64,000 nt of DNA from Pseudomonadota bacterium (GCA_018241525.1 JAFEDR010000010.1:558001-622000), one strand, 5' to 3'; shown: positions 33,101 to 41,616, counted from the stretch's first letter. The notes: generated by a model not told the origin, from the letters alone. Numbers and translations: made by a program.

Positions 33101-33388
33101 ACGGGCAGTGGCGGCAAGGGATCGAATCCCGTCGCCGCGTTCACGGCCGACAGCAGCCGCGTCGTCGTCTATACGCCCACCAACAACTCGAACTTCACCA
33201 TCAAGCTGTCGGCCATGGCGGGTGCCGGAGGCCACGTCGCGGCGAGCTGGTACGACCCGACCAACGGCAGCTCGCAGGCCGCGAGCGGCTCACCGTACGC
33301 CGCGAGCGGAACGCATGCGTTCACGACGCCGGGAAACAATCACCTCGGCGATGGCGACTGGGTGCTGGTGTTGACGGCCCAGCCGTAG
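30200..33388 (+). CDS. Lipoprotein with seven Ig-like repeats and a C-terminal DUF4038 glycoside-hydrolase-like domain
   Basis: Large exported lipoprotein of 1062 residues. The signal peptide ends in the lipobox LTAC (Cys35). A GSGGGSNTTPPP linker leads into seven tandem ~80-residue Ig-like repeats (residues ~48-616), each with LTxNPTxVxSG, STNATSCTASGGW and a YTLxCxGxGG end, hence two Cys per repeat. From MFPLALVGGRYLQDAQG on (~617-1062) is a DUF4038 TIM barrel: FLLQGDAAWSLIA, GFNALLVNLIEHVF, VLLVPAYMGY, NIIWVNGGDCD, FTFHGERNNN, FFLVEAIYENE, then a C-terminal beta domain. The repeats would hold the enzyme away from the membrane. It is a paralogue of the protein encoded at 23155. The start at 30200 was chosen for the signal peptide; the frame is open upstream inside the pyruvyltransferase gene. 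Confidence 0.87.
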   Translation: MFLAPGDDRRGAARPRLVRERFAFVLALSTVLTACGSGGGSNTTPPPAPTVTLTANPTTVTSGSASTLTWSSTDATACTASGGWSGSEPTSGSTSTGNLTSATTFTLECTGAGGNASQSVTVSIASPPPMPSVTLTANPTSVASGGTSTLTWTSTNATSCTASGGWTGAEATSNSTGVVVGPITTTTSYTLTCSGAGGSAAQTATVTVGSAQMPTVSLSASPSSIAYGATSMLTWSSTNATSCTASGGWTGTQTTSGSISTGTLTTTTTYTLNCSGAGGSAQQSVIVTVGAPPAPTAALSANPTSIASGHTSVLTWSSTNATSCTASGGWSGTKATSGTFTTPALSATTTYSLTCTGPGGTTGLQSATVTVVPAPTVTLTANPTSLASGTASTLSWSSTNATTCTASGGWSGSKATSGSASTGNLTATTTYTLSCTGTGGSGNASTTVTVVPAPTVTLTANPTSVASGGASTLTWSSTNATTCTASGGWSGTKATSGSASTGNLTAATTFTLTCTGTGGSGNANATVSISAAAPSVTLTATPSTIASGSTSSLTWTSSNATSCTASGGWTGSQATSNSTGVTVGPITTTTAYTLTCSGAGGTASSTATVTVTGATSMFPLALVGGRYLQDAQGNPFLLQGDAAWSLIAQLSDSDVDVYIADRKAKGFNALLVNLIEHVFANNAPADIAGDQPFTTTGDFSTPNDTYFNHAVSVVTKAQAAGMAVLLVPAYMGYGCPTSLGATNQGWYAEMNGSGGGTTKLQGYGAYVATKMKAAGLNNIIWVNGGDCDPTNKGLLDAIAAGINGVTPNALFTFHGERNNNIASGELGSGHSWLNINTIYTDDQFVIDCAHAAYSVSPVMPFFLVEAIYENEAGGFTAAGVRQQAWQAVLGGAMGQVMGNNPVWCYGETNPNDGGLCLSSTWKTHLADAAAGTMPYIASILGSSWTQLAPDATGAYLSGVSAFGACSITGSGGKGSNPVAAFTADSSRVVVYTPTNNSNFTIKLSAMAGAGGHVAASWYDPTNGSSQAASGSPYAASGTHAFTTPGNNHLGDGDWVLVLTAQP
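30341..32047 (+). repeat. Seven in-frame tandem repeats (~240 bp each) encoding Ig-like domains
   Basis: Seven consecutive units of about 237-250 bp code for the Ig-like domains of the DUF4038 lipoprotein. Units 5 and 6 are the most alike, and units 2 and 7 share a distinct middle part (STGVxVGPITTTTxYTLTCSGAGG), suggesting duplication of blocks as well as of single units. The repeats keep frame throughout, so they are coding and not a CRISPR or satellite array. Confidence 0.9.
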
Positions 33389-33431
33389 CCGGCCGCCCGG
33401 GCGCGGCGCAGGAATTCACCGCGCGCCCCGC

Positions 33432-34535
33432 CTATCGCTTGGCTGCTGCCGCCGCGTAGACCTCGACGTGCCGGCGGGCGCTCACCTGCCAGGAAAACCC
33501 GCGCGCCCAGGCGCGCGAGGCCTCGGCACGATCCGGCGCTTCGCCGTCCCGGACGATCGCGCGCAAGGCGTCGAGCCACGCCGGCATGTCGTGCGCGTCA
33601 AGCACGCGGGCCCCGGGCCCGACGAGTTCGGCGAGGCTGCCGAGCGGACTGAAGAACACCGGCGTGCCGACCGCCTGGGCCTCGAGCGCCGGCAGTCCGA
33701 ATCCCTCATAGAGCGTCGGATAGAGCACCGCGAGCGCGCCCCGGTAGAGCGCCGGCATGTCGGACTCGCTGACGAACGGCGCGAACACCACCTGCTCGCG
33801 CACGGCCTCCGGTATCGTCGCCTGCGCCGCCGGGATCTCATCCGGCCGGAAGCCGAGCGTCACGAGGCGCAGCGAGCGATCGCCGAGCGCCGCCAGCAAC
33901 GCCAGCGCCCAGTCGAGGCGCTTGCGCGCGATGGCGCCACCGACGTACACGAGGTAGCGCTGCGCGCCGAGCAGCATCGCGAGCGCCTCCGGTCGCGTAG
34001 CCGCCGGCGGCTCGAAGTAGACGTCCGACACGCCGTGCGGGATGACGACCAGCTTGGGTTCGATCCACGGCCAGAGCTCGACGAGATCCCGCCGCGAGGC
34101 CTCGCTGATCGTGATGACGGCAGCGCAGCGGCGCAGCGCACGTGGAATCAGCGAGTGCAGGTACCAGCCCTGGAACCCGCCGGGCGACGGGCTGTGCCAA
34201 AGGATCGCGTCATGCACCGTCGCGACGGTCGGTATCGGCTGCCACCACGGCAGGGTCGTGGCGGCGCAGTGGAGTACGTCGAGCGCGCCGCGGCGCGCGC
34301 GCGCCGGCAGACCGGCCTGCTCCCACAGATGGTAGCGGTAGCCCCGGAAGGGGAAGACCTCTGTCTGTGCGCGCACCCCGGGCGGTGAGACCATCGGCAG
34401 TTCCGGCCGCTCGCCGAAGAGTGTCCACTCGATCGGCGCCACGCCCTCGGCATGCGCGATCACTTCATAGACGTACTTACCCATGCCGCGCGGGTGGACC
34501 GTGTTGAGGCAGCGGGCATCGAGACCGACGCGCAT
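33432..34535 (-). CDS. Family 4 (GT1-fold) glycosyltransferase
   Basis: GT-B retaining glycosyltransferase of 367 residues. The N-terminal domain begins MRVGLDARCLNTVHPRGMGKYVYEV, and the C-terminal domain carries VYVGGAIARKRLDWAL and the EX7E motif in YEGFGLPALEAQAVGTPV, which binds the donor sugar nucleotide. It is the last gene of the long minus-strand operon and overlaps the preceding GT2 stop by one base (TGATG). The 43-bp spacer to the convergent DUF4038 gene contains a weak GCCGC/GCGGC inverted repeat at 33392-33407. Its linkage is unknown. Confidence 0.88.
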   Translation of the reverse strand: MRVGLDARCLNTVHPRGMGKYVYEVIAHAEGVAPIEWTLFGERPELPMVSPPGVRAQTEVFPFRGYRYHLWEQAGLPARARRGALDVLHCAATTLPWWQPIPTVATVHDAILWHSPSPGGFQGWYLHSLIPRALRRCAAVITISEASRRDLVELWPWIEPKLVVIPHGVSDVYFEPPAATRPEALAMLLGAQRYLVYVGGAIARKRLDWALALLAALGDRSLRLVTLGFRPDEIPAAQATIPEAVREQVVFAPFVSESDMPALYRGALAVLYPTLYEGFGLPALEAQAVGTPVFFSPLGSLAELVGPGARVLDAHDMPAWLDALRAIVRDGEAPDRAEASRAWARGFSWQVSARRHVEVYAAAAAKR

Positions 34536-35419
34536 CAGTAGCGGTACCCGAAGGGCATCAGCAGCGACTTCACCAGCGCCTTCCAGGCACCCACGTCGCG
34601 GGGGCGGCGCGCGAGCACGCCGGCGGCGCAGCGCGCCGCCAGACGCCAGTCGCCCGCCTCGAGCGCGTAGTGGCAGTGGATCTCGTAGGACGCGAGCAGC
34701 GCCTCGCGCCGCAGCGCCGGGAACGCCGCCCCGGCCCCGCCCGGCGCGAACGCCGCGGCGATGATCCGCTCATGGTCCCTCAGCGTCTTGCGAACCTGCA
34801 TCGACTTCGACTGGCGGTGAACCCGGTAGCGGACCACCGGCTCCGGCAGGTAGCCGAGTTCATGATCCTTGCACAGCGCGATCCACAGCGGCCAGTCCTC
34901 GACGCCCGGCAGCGACTCATCGAAGCCCCCGACCGCGCGGTACGCGGCGGTGCGCATCAGCACCGACGACTTGGTGATGAAGTTCCGCACCAGCAGCTGC
35001 GGCAGCACGCGGCCGGCATGCGGCGGCTCGAAACTGCTGCGGCGCGTCTCACGCTCGAGCCCCTCGCCGAAGCAGACGGAGTCCGTGTGCGAGACAGCGA
35101 ACGCCCCGCAGCGGGCGACCTGCTGGGAGAGCTTGTCCGGCAGCCACTCGTCGTCGGCATCGAGCAGCGCGAGCCAGGGCCCGCTCGCCGCCCGGGCGCC
35201 GGCGTTGCAGGCGGCCGCGACCCCGGCGTTTGCCTGGCGGATCACGCGGATGCGGTCGCCGAATTGCCGCAACACCTCGGCGGTGTCGTCCGTCGAGCCG
35301 TCATCGACGACGATGACCTCGATCGCCGGGTAGTCCTGCGCCAGTACGCTCTCGACCGCGGCGCGCACGTAGCGGCCAGCGTTGTACGCCGGGATCACGA
35401 CGCTGACGGTCTCGGCCAT
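34535..35419 (-). CDS. Family 2 glycosyltransferase
   Basis: GT-A glycosyltransferase of 294 residues. It begins VSVVIPAYNAGRYVRAAVESVL, with IVVDDGSTDDTAEVL and the DxD-like LLDADDEWLPDKL; LPGVEDWPLWIALC carries the later ED motif. It sits one base after the O-antigen-ligase-like gene and overlaps the next glycosyltransferase by one base, so translation is coupled. It probably adds a sugar in the repeat unit or acts on a side chain. Confidence 0.88.
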   Translation of the reverse strand: MAETVSVVIPAYNAGRYVRAAVESVLAQDYPAIEVIVVDDGSTDDTAEVLRQFGDRIRVIRQANAGVAAACNAGARAASGPWLALLDADDEWLPDKLSQQVARCGAFAVSHTDSVCFGEGLERETRRSSFEPPHAGRVLPQLLVRNFITKSSVLMRTAAYRAVGGFDESLPGVEDWPLWIALCKDHELGYLPEPVVRYRVHRQSKSMQVRKTLRDHERIIAAAFAPGGAGAAFPALRREALLASYEIHCHYALEAGDWRLAARCAAGVLARRPRDVGAWKALVKSLLMPFGYRY

Positions 35420-35420
35420 C

Positions 35421-36773
35421 TCAACCCTGCCCGCGCCGCTCGGCCGTGCGCCGCGCCGGTCGTCGGAAGTCGCGCTGCATCCCCGGGCCCGTCGCGGCCT
35501 CTGCCGGCGGGGCCTCGGCGGGCGCCGGCTTCAGCGCCGCCTCCCGTGCGAGCCGCCTCAGCATCACGCCGAAGAAGGCAACGTACCAGGGGAATTCGAT
35601 GTAGAGCATGTTCAGGAACCCGGAGCCGATGATGTAGCCGACGTAGCCGAAGGTCATCCACGACGCCAGGTCCCGCACCCAGTCGAGATCCGGTCGTCGG
35701 CGCGCCACGTCGATCATGTCGCGCCAGGTGGCGAGCAGGCTCCAGAGCCCGAGGCCGACAAACAGCAGGTACAGCGCGAGCGCCGGATAGCCGTTCTCGC
35801 CCAGCACCTGGAAGTACACGCTGTGCGCCACGCGCACCTGCACGCCGGGCTGGAGGTTGTTGTTGTAGCGCACGTGGTTGTTCGGGCCGACACCGAAGAA
35901 CGGAAAGCGCTGCGCCTCCTCGAGCGACAGCTCCCAGTTCTCGAATCGGCCCATCGCCGAGGTATCGGCCGACAGGTCGCGCATCGTCGACAGCCGGCTG
36001 AAGTAGCTTTCCGGCACGAGCCATGTCGCCAGCCCGACGAAGGCGGCGAGCACCACGAGGTTTCGCAGCGGCTTGCGACTGAAGATGCTGCGCAGCGTCA
36101 GGATCACCACCAGCGAGATCAGCGCACCGCGCGACTTGGTGTAGACGATGCAGAGCATCACGAAGACGACGCCGAGGGCGTACAGGATCCGCAGCCAGCG
36201 CCGCTGCGGCAGCGAGGACTGCAGCCCGAGCAGGATGGCCACCACCGGGCAGAGCACGAGGCCGAAGACGTTGTTGTCGCCCACGAAGCCGGCGATCTGG
36301 TCGGTCAGCTGCCCGCCGCCGTGCAGCGTCAGCGAGACCGAGGTCTTGACGGCGTTGATGCCGATGCCACCGGCCGCCACCGCGATCACGGCGCGCAGCA
36401 GCGACAGCTCGTGGATGGTCGCGAACATCACGATCGGCGTGACGATCAGCGGCGGAACGAAGACCTTCCAGAACTCCCAGGCGAGATCGGTGCGGTACGC
36501 GTAGGTCGCGCTCAGCGTGATCCAGCCGAATAGCAGCAGGTACACGACGAGCACCGCCGGCATGCGCGGACGGAACTTGCCGCGCAGCACGGTCGAGGCA
36601 ATCGTCGCGATCAGCGCAAACTGGAACACCGGCAGCTGGTTCCACAGCCCCCAGGAAAAGTCGTAAGGCCGCTGGAAGCAGATCCAGTTGAGCACGATCA
36701 CCGCGGCCGACGGCGAGAACAGGCTCCAGATCAGGCCCGCCGGGATCAGGAGGCTGATGATGAGGTCGCGCAT
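35421..36773 (-). CDS. O-antigen ligase/polymerase-like membrane protein, exosortase A system-associated (putative O-glycosylation ligase) type
   Basis: Wzy_C-type polytopic protein of 450 residues with about 10-12 membrane segments. The N-terminus MRDLIISLLIPAGLIWSLF and CFQRPYDFSWG match the group found beside exosortase A genes. The large periplasmic loop carries GRFENWELSLEEAQRFPFFGVGPNN and AHSVYFQVLGENG; the SRGALISL segment contains the conserved arginine of the family. Members either polymerise repeat units or ligate glycan to an acceptor such as lipid A or protein. It is embedded in the EPS operon between a glycosyltransferase 15 bp upstream and another 1 bp downstream. A proline- and alanine-rich cytosolic tail follows the last helix. 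Confidence 0.85.
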   Translation of the reverse strand: MRDLIISLLIPAGLIWSLFSPSAAVIVLNWICFQRPYDFSWGLWNQLPVFQFALIATIASTVLRGKFRPRMPAVLVVYLLLFGWITLSATYAYRTDLAWEFWKVFVPPLIVTPIVMFATIHELSLLRAVIAVAAGGIGINAVKTSVSLTLHGGGQLTDQIAGFVGDNNVFGLVLCPVVAILLGLQSSLPQRRWLRILYALGVVFVMLCIVYTKSRGALISLVVILTLRSIFSRKPLRNLVVLAAFVGLATWLVPESYFSRLSTMRDLSADTSAMGRFENWELSLEEAQRFPFFGVGPNNHVRYNNNLQPGVQVRVAHSVYFQVLGENGYPALALYLLFVGLGLWSLLATWRDMIDVARRRPDLDWVRDLASWMTFGYVGYIIGSGFLNMLYIEFPWYVAFFGVMLRRLAREAALKPAPAEAPPAEAATGPGMQRDFRRPARRTAERRGQG

Positions 36774-36788
36774 CGCCGGGTGCCGCGG

Positions 36789-37955
36789 CTACGCCCCGCC
36801 CGTGCGCGCCGCGGGACCGCGGCGGCCGAGCGATTCGAAGAGCGTCGCGTAGCGGTCCGCCATGCGCTGGGCCGAGTACTCGGCGCGCACGAAGTCGCTC
36901 GCCGCCTGCCCCAGCCGCCGGCGCGCCGGCAGGTCGGTCGCGAGCTCGCGCAGCTGCGCGGCCAGGGCCTGCACGTCCCCGACCGGGAACAGCAGGCCGG
37001 TCTCGCCGTGGCGCACCAGCGAGCGCGTGCCGGGGATGTCGGAGCCGACCACCGGCACCGCGGCCGCCATGGATTCGAGCACGCAGCGCGGAATGCCCTC
37101 GAGCCGCGACGGCAGGACGAAGGCGTCACATGACTTCAGCAGCGCGAGCCGGTCGTTGCGATAGCCCAGGAAGCGGACTCGCCCCTGCAAGGCAAGCGCC
37201 TGCGCCAGCGCCTCGAGTTCCGGTCGCTGCGGCCCGTCGCCGATGATCCACAGTTCGGCCGGCGCCGGGAGCGTCGCGAAGGCCCGCAACAGGTCATCGA
37301 TGCACTTGCGCGGAATCAGCTGGCCGATGTAGCCCACCACGAAGCGCCCGGCCGGGCGCTGCTCGCCCGCCGTCGGCAGGCCCGGTACCGCGGCATCGAC
37401 CTCGGAGACGTCGACGGCGTTGTTGATCAGGGTCAGCCGGCCTGCGAGCCCGGGCCAGCGGGCCAGCCCGTCGTAAAGGTCCTGCGACAGCGGACAGACG
37501 GCGTCGAACGTATAGAAGGCCAGACGATCCAGCGTCTCGTACACCTGCAGCTTGAGGCCCGCGTTCGTGCTCCAGCCGTGTGGCGTCGAGACGATCCGGC
37601 AAGCCGTGCCGCGCACCGCGAGGCGCCCGAGCAGGTCGCTCTTGTAGAAATGCGTGTGCAGCACGTCGACGTGCTGCTCGCGGAGGTAGCGGCGCAGCGC
37701 CGCGACGGCCGGCGCGCTGACACGTCCGGGCGCCTCGAAGACGACGGTGGCGAAGCCACGCGCGGCGGCCTCGACGCACAGCGCCGGCGCCGGCCCGGGA
37801 ACGTCCTTGATCGTGCCGACGATCGATTCAATGCGACCCGTTGGCAGGTGGCCGATCAGCGCCAGGATCCAGCGCTCGGCACCGTAGAGCCCCATCGGGC
37901 CGCCCAGTTGCAGCACCCGGAGCGGCCGGTCGTGCGCGGCGGGAGCTTCCATCAT
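36789..37955 (-). CDS. Family 4 glycosyltransferase of the XrtA-associated operon
   Basis: GT-B glycosyltransferase of 388 residues. The start region RVLQLGGPMGLYGAERWILAL and HTHFYKSDLLGRL are typical acceptor-domain motifs; the donor domain has VGYIGQLIPRKCIDDLLRAF and the EX7E motif in SRLEGIPRCVLESMAAAVPV. The ATG at 37955 overlaps the asparagine-synthase stop (ATGA); a frame extending to 38057 lies inside that upstream gene. It resembles the sugar transferases that accompany exosortase A loci, but the specific subfamily cannot be fixed by eye. Confidence 0.88.
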   Translation of the reverse strand: MMEAPAAHDRPLRVLQLGGPMGLYGAERWILALIGHLPTGRIESIVGTIKDVPGPAPALCVEAAARGFATVVFEAPGRVSAPAVAALRRYLREQHVDVLHTHFYKSDLLGRLAVRGTACRIVSTPHGWSTNAGLKLQVYETLDRLAFYTFDAVCPLSQDLYDGLARWPGLAGRLTLINNAVDVSEVDAAVPGLPTAGEQRPAGRFVVGYIGQLIPRKCIDDLLRAFATLPAPAELWIIGDGPQRPELEALAQALALQGRVRFLGYRNDRLALLKSCDAFVLPSRLEGIPRCVLESMAAAVPVVGSDIPGTRSLVRHGETGLLFPVGDVQALAAQLRELATDLPARRRLGQAASDFVRAEYSAQRMADRYATLFESLGRRGPAARTGGA

Positions 37956-39853
37956 GGTGCAACCACCAACGACTGGCCTCGCGACCACAGCCCGAGAGTC
38001 AGCAACGACCAGGCGAGGTCGCTGTGGTCGCGAGCGCCGCTCAGGTGCGCACGCCACAGGCGCTCGATCACCGGCCGCTGCAGGCGCCCCTCCCAGGGGC
38101 CGCCACCCCCCAGCAGGACGTCCTCAACGAGCGGCCGCAGCTCGCCGCGCAGCCAGCCGGCGATCGGCGCCGCAAAGCCGCGCTTCGGCAGCCGATCCAC
38201 GCCGGGCGGCAGTCGCCGCGCCGCGAGCGCGCGCAGCAGCACCTTGCCGACGCCGCCGTGCAGGCGCAGCCGCGCCGGCAGCCGCGCCGCGAATTCGAGG
38301 ACCCGGTAGTCGAGCAGCGGCGCGCGGACCTCGAGGCCGTGCGCCATGCTCATCCGGTCGACCTTCACCAGCACGTCGTCCGTCATGTAGAGCGCGACGT
38401 CGGTCGCCTGGCTCCGCCCAAGTGCGTCCGGCGCATCACTGCCCGCGTAGAGCGGGATGACATCGTCTGCCGGCGTGTAGCCGCGCAGGCGCTCGAGGAA
38501 CGCGGGCGCGTACAGCCCGGCGCGGGCATCGTCCCGCAGCTGCGAAAGGTCGCGATAGAAGGCCTGCGGGTCGCCGACCGCGAGGTTCTGGAAGATCGTC
38601 CGCAGCCGCAGCGGCCGTGGCAGCCGGGCCGAGGCCGGCCAGGCTGCGCCGAGCGGGCCGAACAGCGCTCGTCGCAGGCCGGCCGGCAGCGATCGCCGCA
38701 GGCGCGACTCGACCGCGTGCGGCCGGTAGCGGAACGTATAGCCCCCGAAGCCTTCGTCGCCGCCGTCGCCGGACAGCGCGACGGTCACCGACTGGCGCGT
38801 CATCGCGCACACGTACCAGGTGGGCACGGTGCTCGAGTCGGCGAGCGGCTCGTCGGCGTGCCAAGCGACACGGGCGAGCACCTCCTCAGCGCGCGGCGTC
38901 ACCAGGAACTCGCGGTGCTGCGTGCCGAGCGCCGTGGCGATCGCCGCGGCGACGGGCAATTCGCTGCCCTCGCGCGCGTCGAAGCCGATGGAGTGCGTGA
39001 CGAGCGGCCGCCCCATCTGGCGCGCCATCGACTCCACCACCAGCGACGAGTCGATGCCGCCGGACAGGAACGCGCCGATCGGCACCTCGCTCATCAGGCG
39101 GCAGCGCACCGCCTCGTCGAACAGCGGGCCGAACTCCTCCAGCGCCTCGTCGAGCGAGCGCTCGCGCGGGGCGGCGAAACTGAGGCGCCAGTAGCGTCGC
39201 TCGCGACGGCCCTCTGCGCCGATCCGCAGGACGGTGGCCGGCATCAACTTGCGGACGCCGGCGAGGATCGTCCGCGGTGCCGGCACGTAGCCGAGCGTCA
39301 GGTAGCAGTCGAGCGCCTCGTCGTCGAGCGCCGTCGGGCAGGTCTCGACCGCGCGCAGCGCCTTGAGCTCGGAGGCGAACCACACCGTCTGGCCCTGCTG
39401 CAGCACGTAGAGCGGCTTCTTGCCAACCCGGTCGCGCGCGAGCACCAGCGTGCGCACCCGGCCGTCCCACAGGGCCACCGCGAACATGCCGTTCAGGCGC
39501 TCGAAGGCCTGCTCGCCCCACTGACGATAACCGGCCAGGATCACTTCGGTGTCGCTGTTCGTCCGGAAGGCATGCCCGAGCGCCGCCAGCTCGCGGCGCA
39601 GCTCCAGGTAGTTGTAGATCTCGCCGTTGAAGACGATCTGCAGCACGCCGTCGGCCGTCGCCATCGGCTGGTGGCCCCCGCTGACGTCGATGATCGACAG
39701 GCGGCGGTGGCCGAAGGCGATCGATGCGTCGACGTGGAACCCCTCGTCATCCGGCCCACGGTGCCGGATGCGGGCATTCATCGCGCGCAGCGTCGCCAGC
39801 GCCTGCTCCGGCGAGTGGCCGTCGAAACTGACGATGCCGGCGATGCCGCACAC
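37952..39853 (-). CDS. asnB: Asparagine synthase-like glutamine amidotransferase (exosortase A system-associated type)
   Basis: Protein of 633 residues with an N-terminal class II glutaminase domain (nucleophile Cys2 in MCGIAGIVSF, RHRGPDDEG, IVFNGEIYNYLELR) and a C-terminal synthetase domain with the PP-loop LSGGIDSSLV and SGDGGDEGFGGY. In EPS operons such proteins are thought to amidate a uronic acid or other carboxylate on the polymer instead of making free asparagine; one is a standard part of exosortase A loci. It overlaps the downstream glycosyltransferase by 4 bp and follows the acetyltransferase by 3 bp. Confidence 0.88.
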   Translation of the reverse strand: MCGIAGIVSFDGHSPEQALATLRAMNARIRHRGPDDEGFHVDASIAFGHRRLSIIDVSGGHQPMATADGVLQIVFNGEIYNYLELRRELAALGHAFRTNSDTEVILAGYRQWGEQAFERLNGMFAVALWDGRVRTLVLARDRVGKKPLYVLQQGQTVWFASELKALRAVETCPTALDDEALDCYLTLGYVPAPRTILAGVRKLMPATVLRIGAEGRRERRYWRLSFAAPRERSLDEALEEFGPLFDEAVRCRLMSEVPIGAFLSGGIDSSLVVESMARQMGRPLVTHSIGFDAREGSELPVAAAIATALGTQHREFLVTPRAEEVLARVAWHADEPLADSSTVPTWYVCAMTRQSVTVALSGDGGDEGFGGYTFRYRPHAVESRLRRSLPAGLRRALFGPLGAAWPASARLPRPLRLRTIFQNLAVGDPQAFYRDLSQLRDDARAGLYAPAFLERLRGYTPADDVIPLYAGSDAPDALGRSQATDVALYMTDDVLVKVDRMSMAHGLEVRAPLLDYRVLEFAARLPARLRLHGGVGKVLLRALAARRLPPGVDRLPKRGFAAPIAGWLRGELRPLVEDVLLGGGGPWEGRLQRPVIERLWRAHLSGARDHSDLAWSLLTLGLWSRGQSLVVAP

Positions 39854-39856
39854 GGC

Positions 39857-40456
39857 CTAGGGCTCGCCCGCGCCGGTGAATCGCGCGTCCAGCGCCCGCA
39901 CGGCGCGTGCCGGATTCCCCGCGACCAGCACGCCGTCGGGCATGGCATCGAGGACGACGGCGCCCGCGGAGACGACGCTGTGCGCGCCGACGTTCGCCAT
40001 CACGATCGCACCCTCGCCGACCCACGTCCGGTGCCCGATCGCGACGCGCTCGAAGCGCGCCTCCGCCGAGAAGCGGCCCTGCTCGTCCACGTGCTGGCGA
40101 CGCCCGCTCGGGATCGACACCCGGCTCGCCATCACGACCCCGGCGCCGATGTCGGCATGGCCGACCACGCAGTAGCAGCCGAGCGACGCATGCGCGCCGA
40201 GCGCAGCGGCGCGCTGCGAGAACACCGAACCGAAGCCGACGTGCACCTCCCAGTCGCAGCGCTCGAGCGTGCCGAAGTAGTAGGCGGCGCGAAGCATGGC
40301 CCCCGGCCAGCCGGGCGCGACCGCGAGCAGCTGGCTGCCGAACACGAAGCACACCTGCGACGCGGTGAGTCGCGCCTCGAGCCACGCCAGCACCACGAGC
40401 GGCGCGGTCAGGATGAAAGCGATCGCAAAGGCGGCCCGCTTCAGCATCGAGCGCAT
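39857..40456 (-). CDS. Hexapeptide-repeat acetyltransferase (WcaF/colanic-acid type)
   Basis: Left-handed beta-helix acyltransferase of 199 residues, likely O-acetylating a sugar of the EPS with acetyl-CoA. An N-terminal hydrophobic helix (FAIAFILTAPLVVLAWL) may attach it to the membrane. Hexapeptide-like repeats run from VFSQRAAALGAHASLGCYCV through ADIGAGVVMASRV and WVGEGAIVMANVGAHSVVSAGAVV; NPARAVRAL closes the domain as in WcaF/VatD relatives. The start at 40456 overlaps the upstream glycosyltransferase stop by one base; the same frame extends upstream only as an overlap of that gene. Confidence 0.85.
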   Translation of the reverse strand: MRSMLKRAAFAIAFILTAPLVVLAWLEARLTASQVCFVFGSQLLAVAPGWPGAMLRAAYYFGTLERCDWEVHVGFGSVFSQRAAALGAHASLGCYCVVGHADIGAGVVMASRVSIPSGRRQHVDEQGRFSAEARFERVAIGHRTWVGEGAIVMANVGAHSVVSAGAVVLDAMPDGVLVAGNPARAVRALDARFTGAGEP

Positions 40457-41613
40457 CACGGGCCGACTTCTCCCCGGTTGTCGCCACGGCCCGTCGGGCC
40501 GAGCATTTCGCGATAGATCGTATCGTAGCGATCGATCATCCCGGCGAATGTGAACTGGGCCCGGAAGCGTTCCGCCGCCGCCCGGGCGCGTGCGCAGCGC
40601 TCGGCGGGCTCGGTGGCGGCCGCGACGACCGCGGCTGACAGCGACGCCGCGTCGCCCGACTCCACCACCCAGCCGTACGCGGGCCCGGGAACGCATTCCG
40701 GATTGCCGCCGACGCGGGTGACCGCTACCGGCACGCCGGCGGCCATCGCCTCGAGCAGCGCCATGGAGGTTCCCTCGCTGAGGCTCGAGAGGACGAACAG
40801 GTCCATGCACTGGAGCAGCTGCCGGGCATCCGGCCGGTAGCCGGTCAGATGCACCTGCTCCGTGAGTCCCTGTTCGCGCAGCAGCGCTTCCAGCGCCGGC
40901 CGAACCGGGCCGTCTCCTACCAGCAACGCCCGCAGCCGGGGCACGCGCGGCTGTGCGAGCTTCAGCGCCGCAACCAGCATCGGCAGGTTCTTGATCGGGT
41001 CGAAGCGCCCGACGGTACCGACCACGAAATCCGCATCCGCAAGACCGAGGGCGGCGCGCTGCGCCGCGCGCGCGGTCGCTTTGAGCGGCTCGGCGGGCTG
41101 CACGCCGTTGTAGACGACCTCGATCGGCGCGCCCTGCAGCCCCTCGTAGCGTCGCAGACGATCGGCGATGTCGGCCGAGACCGCGATGAACCGGTGCGTC
41201 AGCGGCCGGGCGACGCAGCGGTGGATCAGGGCGCGCAGCGGCGAGTAGTGTTCGGGGAAGAAGCGACCATGCTCCTCGAGCAGCAGTCGCGGCCCGCGCC
41301 CGAGCAGCCGCGCGAGCGCAGCGTAGAACCACGGCGTGCACTGGTGGGCGTGCACGAGCGCGGTGCCCCGGACGCGGAAGTCCCGCGCCAGCAGCACCGG
41401 CATGCCGAGGTCGAGGCCGGGCTGTCGCCACAGGCAGGTCACGCGGATCCCTGCGCGGCGCAGATCCCTGGCCCACGCACCGGGCTCGTCGAGACAATAG
41501 ACCTCGACTTCGTAGCGGTCGCGGAATGCGAGGCTCATGTCGCAGACCAGCCGCTCGGTACCCCCGGGGTTGAGGCTGTTGACGACGTAGGCGATGACCG
41601 GACGCGGCGGCAC
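40456..41613 (-). CDS. Family 4 glycosyltransferase
   Basis: GT-B glycosyltransferase of 385 residues. AYVVNSLNPGGTERLVCDM and VHAHQCTPWFYAALA are acceptor-domain motifs; VGTVGRFDPIKNLPMLVAAL and SSLSEGTSMALLEAMAAGVPV (EX7E) form the donor site. It lies 3 bp downstream of the lyase-like gene and overlaps the acetyltransferase gene by one base. This position between a putative lyase and an acetyltransferase is part of the continuous operon; the sugar transferred is unknown. Confidence 0.89.
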   Translation of the reverse strand: MPPRPVIAYVVNSLNPGGTERLVCDMSLAFRDRYEVEVYCLDEPGAWARDLRRAGIRVTCLWRQPGLDLGMPVLLARDFRVRGTALVHAHQCTPWFYAALARLLGRGPRLLLEEHGRFFPEHYSPLRALIHRCVARPLTHRFIAVSADIADRLRRYEGLQGAPIEVVYNGVQPAEPLKATARAAQRAALGLADADFVVGTVGRFDPIKNLPMLVAALKLAQPRVPRLRALLVGDGPVRPALEALLREQGLTEQVHLTGYRPDARQLLQCMDLFVLSSLSEGTSMALLEAMAAGVPVAVTRVGGNPECVPGPAYGWVVESGDAASLSAAVVAAATEPAERCARARAAAERFRAQFTFAGMIDRYDTIYREMLGPTGRGDNRGEVGP

Positions 41614-41616
41614 GGC

